Assembly (NCBI GenBank): GCA_022821265.1
Contig: JAJEDW010000267.1
Location: forward strand, 1-32,100
Source: Acidobacteriota bacterium
Lineage (GTDB): Bacteria > Acidobacteriota > Terriglobia > 20CM-2-55-15
Length of the DNA: 32,100 nucleotides
Reading direction: 5' to 3'
A program made the translations under genes and the position numbers. Each line of letters opens with the position of its first letter. Position 1 is the first letter of the stretch. The notes under the pieces were generated by a model. That model ran no database searches. It had not been told where the DNA came from and was given only the letters and a program-made list of their open reading frames with translations. This document shows positions 18,281 through 26,771 of this stretch, piece by piece.

Positions 18281-19792
18281 ATGCGCGTTTTCGTCGGTCT
18301 GACGACGCTCCTCGGCCTGTTCTTCGCGGGCCAGTCCCCCGAGGACCGCGAAACCTACGAGAACGCCGTCCGCGTGCTCACCGCCGACGTCGAGACCGAC
18401 CCCTCGAACGCCGAAGCGTGGTTCGGCCTGAGCATCGCGCACATGCATCTCGGCCAGCCGGAGGCCGCCCTGGAGGCGACATCCCGCGCCGCCGCGCTCG
18501 ACGCGGCCGATGCGCGCTTCGTCGACCAGCTCGGCGAGGTCTACATGGCGCTGGGGCGGACCGAGGACGCGATCGGTGCATTCGAGCGCGCGGTGGCCAT
18601 CGATCCGCGCATGTTCTTTCCCAGGCTGCGGCTGGGCGAGCTCCGTATCGGAACCGGGCGCCCGGTGCACGCCATCGATCAACTGCAAGAGGCCGTCGTC
18701 CTGAATGGCCGCGACGCCTCGGCCCGGCGATTCCTGGGCATGGCCTACTCGATGGACGGCCAGTACGAGCGCGCGATCGACGAGTACGAGCGCGCGATCC
18801 TCCTTTCGCCGGGCGACGAACTCCTGTACCTCGAGGCGGCGGACGTCTTCTTCGCGGCCGGCATGGGAAGCGACGCCGAGTCCCTCCTGAACCGCGCCGT
18901 CGAGCTGTTTCCCGCGTCGGGGCAGGCGCACCTGGGACTGGCCCGTCTGCACGTGGAGGCGGGAAGTCTGCGCGAAGCCCTCATCGAGTTCCAGCGCGGC
19001 CTGGACTCGGGTCAGGAACTTCCGTTCGAGGTGGTCTACAAGACCATGGGCGACATCCACTACGACCTGATCGAGTTCGAGCCGGCGTTGGAATACTACG
19101 ACCGGGCCCTGGCGGTCGATCCCGAAAACGTCGACACGTTCCTGGCGAAAGGGGATCTGTACCTGAGCCGGAACGATGCCGAAGCGGCGGCGGCGGCCTA
19201 CGCCCGGGCGGCCGCGCTGGATCCGGCGCGCCCCGACGCCCACCACGGACTGGCCGAGACGGCGCTTCGACGGGGCGACGTGGAAGGGGCGCTCGCCGCC
19301 TCGGAGCGCGTTCTCGAACTCGATCCTGAATTCCTGCCCGCGGCTTATATCCGCGGACAAGCGCTGGTCCGCCTGGGACGGACCGAGGAAGGACGGCGCC
19401 AGATCGAGGCCTACCAGGAAGCGCAGGAGGCGGCCATCGCCGAGGAACAGCGCGTACGCGACGTCATGGCCCGCAACCAGAACGCCTTGGCGCAGTTGGA
19501 CGCGGGCGAGAACGCCGAAGCGATCGCCGGGCTTCGGGAGGCCATTGCGCTTCATCCGAACGAGGCGCTTCTCTACGGCAACCTGGCCGCCATCCAGAGC
19601 CGTACGGGCCTCCACCAGGACGCCGCCCAGACCTACCTGGAAATCATCGCGCTGGGACTCGGCGACGCGCTCACGCACCTGCGTCTGGCCCGGGAATACG
19701 ATCGGATCGGAAACGCCGACGCGAGCGGACGGCACCGGGCGATCTACAGGGAGCAGCGGGAGGCGGAGGCGCCCGGGCCGGGGAGCGACTGA
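18281..19792 (+). CDS. TPR-repeat protein
   Basis: ATG 18281 (MRVFVGLTTLLGLFFAGQ). Many TPR units (e.g. ALGRTEDAIGAFERAVAIDP). The C-terminal module is shared with two other TPR proteins in the window. Confidence 0.9.
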   Translation: MRVFVGLTTLLGLFFAGQSPEDRETYENAVRVLTADVETDPSNAEAWFGLSIAHMHLGQPEAALEATSRAAALDAADARFVDQLGEVYMALGRTEDAIGAFERAVAIDPRMFFPRLRLGELRIGTGRPVHAIDQLQEAVVLNGRDASARRFLGMAYSMDGQYERAIDEYERAILLSPGDELLYLEAADVFFAAGMGSDAESLLNRAVELFPASGQAHLGLARLHVEAGSLREALIEFQRGLDSGQELPFEVVYKTMGDIHYDLIEFEPALEYYDRALAVDPENVDTFLAKGDLYLSRNDAEAAAAAYARAAALDPARPDAHHGLAETALRRGDVEGALAASERVLELDPEFLPAAYIRGQALVRLGRTEEGRRQIEAYQEAQEAAIAEEQRVRDVMARNQNALAQLDAGENAEAIAGLREAIALHPNEALLYGNLAAIQSRTGLHQDAAQTYLEIIALGLGDALTHLRLAREYDRIGNADASGRHRAIYREQREAEAPGPGSD

Positions 19793-19794
19793 CC

Positions 19795-21531
19795 ATGCAC
19801 GAACATCCGCGGCCCGCGTGGCTCCCCCTGACGGTCGCGCTGCTCGCGGCGTGGACGACCGGCGCGGCCTACCAGGACGCCGCCGTCGGCGTGCGCCTCA
19901 TCCAGACCGATTCTCCGTCCACGGCCGAAACGCTCCGGGCGCGGGTCGCGGCGGGCGACTCGTTCAGCGAGCTGGCCCGCACGCATTCCCTGGATCCGAC
20001 CGCGGCGTCCGGCGGCTACCTGGGAACCGTACGTATCGGCGACCTGCGGCCGGAATTCCGGGAAGCGCTGTCCGGCGTGGAGCGAGGCGAAACGAGCCCC
20101 GCGATCCAAGTCGACGGCCGCTGGGTGATTCTCAGGTTGGCGACCGAAGCCGAGGACGCCTGGTTGTCGGTGACCGACGCCGGACGGCAAGCGCTGATCG
20201 GAGGCCGCGGCGCGGACGCCGAAGCACTCTTCCGGCAGGCCGTGGCCCAGGCGGAGGCGCTCGGAGGCGCCGGCCGTCCCCTGCTCGTCGAAAGCCTGCG
20301 AAACCTGTCGGCTCTGGTCCAGATCGAGGGCGACGCGGTCCAGGCCGAGCGGTTGTACGTGCGGTCGATGGAAGTCGCCTGGGGACGGCCCACGGCGGAC
20401 CGCGACGCGGGCGTTGCCGAGGCCCTGGACGCGTTCACGGACGTGATTCTGCTCAGCCCGTTCCCCGACGCGGACCTGGACGCCGCCCGGGAACGTCACA
20501 CCGCGGCCCTCCGGCGCGCGCCGCTCGCGGAACGGTCCTTCTGGGCCATGGCCGGCATCCTCGATTCGGCCGGGATGGCCGACGAGGCGGAACGCACGCT
20601 GACCGTGGCCGTGGAGGCCTTTCCCGATTCCACGGCGTCGCTCCGGGAGCTGGCCGACCACCGGCTGGACTCCGGCGGCGTCCGCGAGGCCATCGACGAC
20701 TTCCAACGCGCGATCGGCATGTCGGGCGACGCGCGCGTCGATCCGAGCCTTGGGGTGATCCCGGCCAGCTACTTCCATCAGCGGATCGGCGACGCCTACG
20801 GCAGCCTGGTCCAGTACGAGGACGCGGTCGCGGCCTATGGACGCGCGCTGGAGATCGATCCCGGCAACCCGGGTGCTCGGTTCGAGCTGGGGGGGCTTCA
20901 CTACGTCAACAACCGGTTCGACGACGCGCTGGCCGAATACGACGCCATGGTGGAAAGCAACCCCGGCAACGTCGACCTGCTTCACCGGATCGCCGAGGCC
21001 GAGCTGGGCGCGGGCCGGTTCGAGGACGCGGTCTCGACGTCGCGGCGCGTTCTCGAAATCCGGCCCGATCTCCGACGGGCCCGCTACGTGCTGGGGACCG
21101 CCCTGGTCCGGATGGGGCGCGTCGAGGAGGGGCGCGCCGAGCTGATGCGCTACGGCGAGCAGGAAGCCGAGGCCGGCGCCGCCGATCGCCTCGGTCAGGA
21201 ACTCTCCACTCTCGACAACCAGGCCCGGACCGCATTCGCCGGCGGCCGACGCGAAGAGGGCTTCCAGCTCTACCGGGAGGCGATCGACGCGCATCCCGAC
21301 GTGGCGTTGTTCCGTCTGAACCTGGCCGTGGCCGAGTCCCGGCTCGCCCGTCACGATGACGCCGCGGCGCGCCTGGAAACCGTCATCGAGCTCGGGCTGA
21401 GCGACAACGCGCTCGTCCATCGGGCCCTCGCCGACGCCTACGCCGCACTGGGCGACGCCGAGGCGAGCCGGAGACACCGGATCGCCGGGTTGCAACGCCT
21501 GGACGCCTGGCTCCGCTCCGAGCTGGAATAG
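19795..21531 (+). CDS. Parvulin-type peptidyl-prolyl isomerase domain fused to TPR repeats, exported
   Basis: Signal-like N-terminus. Rotamase pattern LRARVAAGDSFSELARTHSLDPTAASGGYLGTVRIGDLRPEFREALSGVERGETSPAIQVDGRWVILRL. TPR units follow. Starts 2 nt after the upstream TGA. Confidence 0.88.
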   Translation: MHEHPRPAWLPLTVALLAAWTTGAAYQDAAVGVRLIQTDSPSTAETLRARVAAGDSFSELARTHSLDPTAASGGYLGTVRIGDLRPEFREALSGVERGETSPAIQVDGRWVILRLATEAEDAWLSVTDAGRQALIGGRGADAEALFRQAVAQAEALGGAGRPLLVESLRNLSALVQIEGDAVQAERLYVRSMEVAWGRPTADRDAGVAEALDAFTDVILLSPFPDADLDAARERHTAALRRAPLAERSFWAMAGILDSAGMADEAERTLTVAVEAFPDSTASLRELADHRLDSGGVREAIDDFQRAIGMSGDARVDPSLGVIPASYFHQRIGDAYGSLVQYEDAVAAYGRALEIDPGNPGARFELGGLHYVNNRFDDALAEYDAMVESNPGNVDLLHRIAEAELGAGRFEDAVSTSRRVLEIRPDLRRARYVLGTALVRMGRVEEGRAELMRYGEQEAEAGAADRLGQELSTLDNQARTAFAGGRREEGFQLYREAIDAHPDVALFRLNLAVAESRLARHDDAAARLETVIELGLSDNALVHRALADAYAALGDAEASRRHRIAGLQRLDAWLRSELE

Positions 21532-21546
21532 GGGCGCGTCGAGCCG

Positions 21547-22602
21547 TCAGTCCGTATCCGGTTTTCCGAGCGGCCACATCCGGAAGAAGTCGGCCGAGAA
21601 GGCGAGAAACGGGAACGTCACGCCCAGCAGCGCGGACGCCAGCCAGATTTCGAACTCGTATTCCGGCGGGCCCGAGCCCAACTCGCCCGCGAGCAGGGGC
21701 GCCGACACACCGTACAGCCAGGCCAGGATCGCCCCGCCGACGGCCGCCGCGCCCGCGCTCAGGAGACCCCGGAGCGGCTGCTTCACGTTTCGGAACACCG
21801 AGGCCTGGAGCATCTTCAACATGACGATCGAACCGAAGATGAACGGGACGGGCACGGCCACCATGAAAAGCACCGAGTCCATCGCCATGACGCCGACGCC
21901 CAGGTGGAAGACCAGACCGCCCAGGACCAGCGCGGTCGCCGTCCAGACGACGCCCAGCACCGGCTGTCTCAGCAGCCTCGGGGCGATGGCGAACGGCCAC
22001 AGGTCGAAGTGCAGGAACAGGAACATGATGGACAACGACGTGACGGCGAAGGTGACCGCGCTCCATGCGTTGAACATGCCGCCGGGGTCGATCGACGCGG
22101 CGTAGACGGGCGCGTCGGCCATGAAGCCGTAATCGTAGAAGATCTGGAACAGCGCGTAGTTGAGCGCGTAGGCGGCGGCCAGCAACACGCAACCGGCCGC
22201 CAGGGGATTCCGGATCCGGACGAACGGCCACCCCCCGAACATGATCGTGAAGCAGAAGGTCACCGGGACCGACACGATCGCCGCATGCACCAGCATCGGG
22301 GCGGGAGGATCGATGCCGCCACCGATGGTGAAGAAGTAGACCGCGCCGACGGCGCCGCCGGCGGCCGCGGTGACCCCGAGCAGCAGGATCCCCCGCGACG
22401 GCTGGGACCGCGATGCGGCGGAACGCGGATGACGGCCGCCCCAGGTGACGTCGATCACGATGGACGTCGGAATGAGGCAGATCAACCCGAAGGTCACCCA
22501 TCCGGCGAACGTCGCATAGTCGAACAATGAGACGAAACCGAGCGAGATCACCATGACGAGGACCGTCGCCGAGACGCCCAGGATGGGTTGCTTGAGGTTC
22601 AT
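21547..22602 (-). CDS. Polytopic membrane protein with internal repeats, function unknown
   Basis: 351 aa, about 10 hydrophobic segments. ATG at 22602 (MNLKQPILGVSATVLV). Repeating QPxxG...WPF units. Confidence 0.85.
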   Translation of the reverse strand: MNLKQPILGVSATVLVMVISLGFVSLFDYATFAGWVTFGLICLIPTSIVIDVTWGGRHPRSAASRSQPSRGILLLGVTAAAGGAVGAVYFFTIGGGIDPPAPMLVHAAIVSVPVTFCFTIMFGGWPFVRIRNPLAAGCVLLAAAYALNYALFQIFYDYGFMADAPVYAASIDPGGMFNAWSAVTFAVTSLSIMFLFLHFDLWPFAIAPRLLRQPVLGVVWTATALVLGGLVFHLGVGVMAMDSVLFMVAVPVPFIFGSIVMLKMLQASVFRNVKQPLRGLLSAGAAAVGGAILAWLYGVSAPLLAGELGSGPPEYEFEIWLASALLGVTFPFLAFSADFFRMWPLGKPDTD

Positions 22603-22778
22603 GTCGTCTGCCGATCGTCGATGACTCGCCACGAAGCCGGCCGGCCGTTCGGCGCATCTTATCAACCGCGAGTTCCGTCCCGCCACGGATTTTCGCGCCG
22701 TCCAGTCGTTCGTCCGGCGCCCCGGTGCGGTGTATGATTCCGTAAACCCACGATCCCGCCGGATGGCGTGGAGGACGC

Positions 22779-23861
22779 ATGACTACTGCAACGAATCGCC
22801 TGTGCGCAATCGCGGCCGGCCTGGGCCTGTTCACGGCGCCCGTCGACGCGCAGGACGAGACGATCGTCCGGATCATCCAGACCAACTCCGCCGGCACCGA
22901 CGCGCACGTCATCGATCCGGCGACCCACGAGGTCGTCGCCGTCATCGAGGACGTGCCGCGCGCTCACGCCGCCGTGGACCATCCCGAGGGCCACTACTAC
23001 TACTTCGCGAACGAGCGCGACGACACGGTGGACGTCGTCGACACGCGCACGCTGCGGACGATCATGCACATCCCGCTCATAGACCAGCCCAACAAGCTGG
23101 TCATCAACGAATCCCTCGGGAAGATGTACGTGGGCATCCGCGGGGCGCCCTACACCCAGGTCATCGACCTGGAGACTCACGCCGTCGTGAAGACCATCGA
23201 GATGATCCATGGCGTCCACAACGTCTACGTGACCGCGGACGACCGGTTCATCGTGGCGGGTCTGGGCGCGACGCCGTCGAACGTGGACGAGCACACGATC
23301 CAGGTGATCGACGCACGCACCGACGAAATCGTCTGGGGGGTGGCTCTGGACGGCCACCGCGTGCGGCCGATGGCGCTGGAATACAACCCCGACGGCTCGA
23401 CCCGGCGCGTGTTCGCCCAAGCCACCCGGCTGAACGGGTTCTACGTCGTCGACTGGGACCGGCGGGAGGCCGTCGACTTCATCAGCCCGCCGCCGCTGCC
23501 GGTGTCGCGGCAGAACTTCGACGGCATTCAGGACGGAACGGGCCACGGCCTGCTCGTCCTCCCCGACCAGTCTGCGCTGTGGTACGCAAGCCTGCTCGAC
23601 AGCCGCATCTACGGCTGGTCCCTTCCGGAGCTGGAGTTCATCGGCGGCGTGGAGGTGGGCGCTTCCCCGCAGTGGCTGACGGCCACGCCCGACAGCCGCA
23701 TTCTCTACGTCAGCGTCGTCGGCACGATGGAATCGGTCGCCGTCGACCTGGAGTCGATGGAGATCGTCGCCCGGATCCCGGTGGGCCACGCACCCAAACG
23801 CAACTCGACGCACGTCCTCCCGGCCGGCCGCATCGAGATCCCGGGAGTCGGCGATGAATAG
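22779..23861 (+). CDS. YVTN/YncE-type beta-propeller protein, exported
   Basis: VIDPATHEVVAVIEDVPRAHA, VVDTRTLRTIMHIPL, VIDLETHAVVKTIEMIHG, VIDARTDEIVW repeats. N-terminal signal peptide. Confidence 0.88.
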   Translation: MTTATNRLCAIAAGLGLFTAPVDAQDETIVRIIQTNSAGTDAHVIDPATHEVVAVIEDVPRAHAAVDHPEGHYYYFANERDDTVDVVDTRTLRTIMHIPLIDQPNKLVINESLGKMYVGIRGAPYTQVIDLETHAVVKTIEMIHGVHNVYVTADDRFIVAGLGATPSNVDEHTIQVIDARTDEIVWGVALDGHRVRPMALEYNPDGSTRRVFAQATRLNGFYVVDWDRREAVDFISPPPLPVSRQNFDGIQDGTGHGLLVLPDQSALWYASLLDSRIYGWSLPELEFIGGVEVGASPQWLTATPDSRILYVSVVGTMESVAVDLESMEIVARIPVGHAPKRNSTHVLPAGRIEIPGVGDE

Positions 23862-24687
23862 CCCGATGGCGGCCGCCCTCGCCGGCGTTCTGGCGCTGTC
23901 CGCGGCCCCGGCCGCGGTGGCCCGTCAGGGCCTGGACTTCGACGTCTACCGCGAAACCGTCGAACCGATCTTCATCCGTTCCCGCGGCGACTTTCGGCCC
24001 CCCGACCCGGGCAACCCGGCCTGCGTCATGTGTCACACGTGGCAGACGAACACGCGGCTCGCGCTGGAAACGCTCGAGGAGGACGCCGACGGCGGCGTCT
24101 TCTGGACCGAGGACCAGTCCCGCCGCAACTTCGAAGCCGTCTCCCGCCTCGTGGCGCCGGGCGATCCCGACAACAGCCGCCTGCTCCGCAAGCCGCTGGC
24201 GGCGCCGGCCGGCGGAACGCCGTCGCACACGGGCGGCAAGTTCTGGACGTCGCGCGACGATCCGGAGTGGCAAGCCATCGCGGCGTGGGTTCGCGCCGCT
24301 TCGGGCCCGGCGCCCGCCGAGGGCGAGGTCGACTACGCGTTCTTCCGGGCCTGCGTCCAGCCGATCTTCATCAACGCCGTCCCGGGAAGCCTTCCTTGCA
24401 CCGAGTGCCACACCGAGGGCGGCTCGGCCTTCCTGCAGGGGATCCCGGACGGCCGCGGCGTCTGGACCGAGGAAGAATCACGGCGGAACTTCGAGATCGT
24501 GACGCGGCTGATCGCGCCGGGTTTCCCGGCCCAGAGCCGCCTGTTGATGCATCCGCTCCATCCGGACGGCGGCGGCGACTACGCGCACAACGGGGTCCGG
24601 CGATGGATGTCCCGGGACGATCCGGAATGGCAGATGCTGGCCGCGTGGGTCCGGGGCGAGCGCGCCGGCGCCGACTGTCGACGTTGA
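23854..24687 (+). CDS. Diheme c-type cytochrome-like protein with two tandem homologous domains
   Basis: Two CxxCH motifs (CVMCH at 24022-24036; CTECH at 24397-24411). Signal peptide. Overlaps the upstream gene by 8 nt. Confidence 0.9.
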   Translation: MNSPMAAALAGVLALSAAPAAVARQGLDFDVYRETVEPIFIRSRGDFRPPDPGNPACVMCHTWQTNTRLALETLEEDADGGVFWTEDQSRRNFEAVSRLVAPGDPDNSRLLRKPLAAPAGGTPSHTGGKFWTSRDDPEWQAIAAWVRAASGPAPAEGEVDYAFFRACVQPIFINAVPGSLPCTECHTEGGSAFLQGIPDGRGVWTEEESRRNFEIVTRLIAPGFPAQSRLLMHPLHPDGGGDYAHNGVRRWMSRDDPEWQMLAAWVRGERAGADCRR

Positions 24688-24709
24688 CCGCGGAATCGAG
24701 AATCCGAAC

Positions 24710-26755
24710 ATGATCCTGCCCAACCGACGCCGCGTTCCGAGGCCGTGGATGCTTCCGATCTGTCTTCTGGCCGTCACGCCGCCGGCGCCCGCGCAGGAAG
24801 CGGGCGTCCCGGCCGGCGAATGGCGCTATATCGGCGGCGACGCCGGCCACACGCGCTACTCGGCGCTGGATGAGATCGACGGCGGCAACTTCGAGGACCT
24901 GGAAGTCGCCTGGGTCTGGCGCGGCGACAACTACGGCCCGACCGTCGATTACGTCTCCCGCTCGACGCCGCTCTACGTCGACGGGCTGCTGTACACCGTC
25001 GCCGGCTCGCGCCGGACCGTCTCGGCGATCGACCCGGGCACCGGAGAGACCGTCTGGACGTTTCGCGAGCCGCACACGACGCGATACGAACGCGGCATGC
25101 GCAACAGCTACGGAAAGGGTGTCGCCTGGGCCGAGGTCAACGGCCGCGGCGTGATCTTCATGAGCAGTCCGGGGTTCTTCCTCCACGCGCTGGACGCGAA
25201 GACCGGGCGGCCGATCGATGGCTGGGGCGCGACCGTGCCGCTGGACGGTTTCGCGGCCACGGGCGTCGTCGACATGCTGCCGGACCTGGTCGGCGACTGG
25301 GAGCCCTGGCTGCAGTCCGGCTACGCCTACGACCCGGATCACGGGATCCCGCGCGACCTGGGCAACCTCAGCACGTCGTCCCCGCCGATCGTCGTGAACG
25401 GGGTCGTCATCGTCGGCAACGTCCACGAGCAGGGGTACTACCAGACCCGCACGGAGAACATCCCGGGCGACATCCTGGCCTACGACGCCTCCACCGGAGA
25501 ATTCCTCTGGAAGTTCCACGTCATTCCCCGTCCGGGCGAGTTCGGGCACGACACGTGGGAGAACGACGCCTGGATGACCACGGGAGACGTGTCGTCCTGG
25601 GCGCCGATGTCGGCCGATCCCGAGCGCGGGATCGTCTACATCCCGACCAACCCTCCGACGATCGACTTCTACGGAGGTTTCCGGCCGGGGGACAACCTGT
25701 TCGGCACCAGCATCATCGCCCTCGACGTGCGGACCGGCGAACGGGTGTGGCACTTCCAGATGGTCCACCACGACATCTGGAACTTCGACAACCCCACCGC
25801 CCCGGTGCTCCTGGACGTGACGGTCGACGGGCGTCCGAGGGCCGTCGCGATCCAGACGACGAAGCAGGGGTTCGCCTTCACGTTCGACCGTGCGACCGGC
25901 GAACCCGTGTGGCCCATCGAGGAACGCGAAGTGCCGCCCTCCGAGATTCCCGGAGAACGGCTCTCGCCCACGCAACCGTTCCCGACCCGCCCGGCGCCCT
26001 ACGAGATGCAGGCGCTCACCGAGGACATGCTGATCGACTTCACCCCGGAGTTGCGCGCCGAAGCTCTCGAGATCGTCCGGAACTACCGGCTGGGACCGCT
26101 CTACAATCCCCCGATCCAGGTGGGGCATCCCTCGGGGCTGCGCTCGTTCGTGAGCTGTCCCTCCGGCGCCACCAACATCTACGGGCCGACGTCGGCCGAT
26201 CCCGAGACGGGGATCCTCTACGTGTCGACTCTTCGCGGATGCCGTTCCGAGAACATCGTCCCCGGCCACGAAATGGATGAACCGGACGATCCGCTGACGA
26301 CCGGACGCACCATCGCCGATTGGGTCGTCGCCGACCGGGGCGATTTCGGCGGGCCCCGGGGCCTGCCGATATTCAAGCCGCCGTACAGCCGGATCGTCGC
26401 CATCGACATGAACACGGGGGAGCACCTGTGGGAGATCCCGAACGGGGATACGCCCGAACGCATCCGGGATCACCCGGCGCTGGCCGGCGTGGACCTTCCC
26501 GTCACCGGAAAGACATCGCACCCGGTCACCCTCGCCACCCGGACGCTGCTGATCACGGCCGAAGGGACCCAGGGCGATCCCCTGCTCCACGCCGTGGACA
26601 AGCGCACGGGCGAACGCGTCGGCACCGTACCCATTCCGGCTTCCGGGCAGTACGGCATGATGACCTACCTGCACCAGGGCCGGCAGTACGTCGTCGTGCA
26701 GATCGCCGGCCCCGGCCACCCCGGTTCCCTGGCGGCCCTTCGACTGGGCGAATAG
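24710..26755 (+). CDS. PQQ-dependent dehydrogenase (quinoprotein glucose/alcohol dehydrogenase family), exported
   Basis: EWRYIGGDAGHTRYSALDEIDGGNFEDLEVAWVWRGDN, AIDPGTGETVWTFREP, ALDVRTGERVWHFQMVHHDIWNFDNPTAPVLLDV, TFDRATGEPVWPIEEREVP, AIDMNTGEHLWEIPNGDTPE. Confidence 0.95.
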   Translation: MILPNRRRVPRPWMLPICLLAVTPPAPAQEAGVPAGEWRYIGGDAGHTRYSALDEIDGGNFEDLEVAWVWRGDNYGPTVDYVSRSTPLYVDGLLYTVAGSRRTVSAIDPGTGETVWTFREPHTTRYERGMRNSYGKGVAWAEVNGRGVIFMSSPGFFLHALDAKTGRPIDGWGATVPLDGFAATGVVDMLPDLVGDWEPWLQSGYAYDPDHGIPRDLGNLSTSSPPIVVNGVVIVGNVHEQGYYQTRTENIPGDILAYDASTGEFLWKFHVIPRPGEFGHDTWENDAWMTTGDVSSWAPMSADPERGIVYIPTNPPTIDFYGGFRPGDNLFGTSIIALDVRTGERVWHFQMVHHDIWNFDNPTAPVLLDVTVDGRPRAVAIQTTKQGFAFTFDRATGEPVWPIEEREVPPSEIPGERLSPTQPFPTRPAPYEMQALTEDMLIDFTPELRAEALEIVRNYRLGPLYNPPIQVGHPSGLRSFVSCPSGATNIYGPTSADPETGILYVSTLRGCRSENIVPGHEMDEPDDPLTTGRTIADWVVADRGDFGGPRGLPIFKPPYSRIVAIDMNTGEHLWEIPNGDTPERIRDHPALAGVDLPVTGKTSHPVTLATRTLLITAEGTQGDPLLHAVDKRTGERVGTVPIPASGQYGMMTYLHQGRQYVVVQIAGPGHPGSLAALRLGE

Positions 26756-26771
26756 ACCCGGCGGCGACTCG

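Noticed and set aside
14045-19735. 1896-aa minus-strand ORF opposite the TonB receptor and TPR genes
   Set aside because: Antisense shadow ORF in high-GC DNA. Low-complexity R/V/D/G-rich product with no domains; the plus-strand genes are clearly real.
22731-22738. TGTATGAT as a -10 element upstream of the YVTN gene
   Set aside because: No acceptable -35 and TGn spacing is off by one; too weak to annotate.
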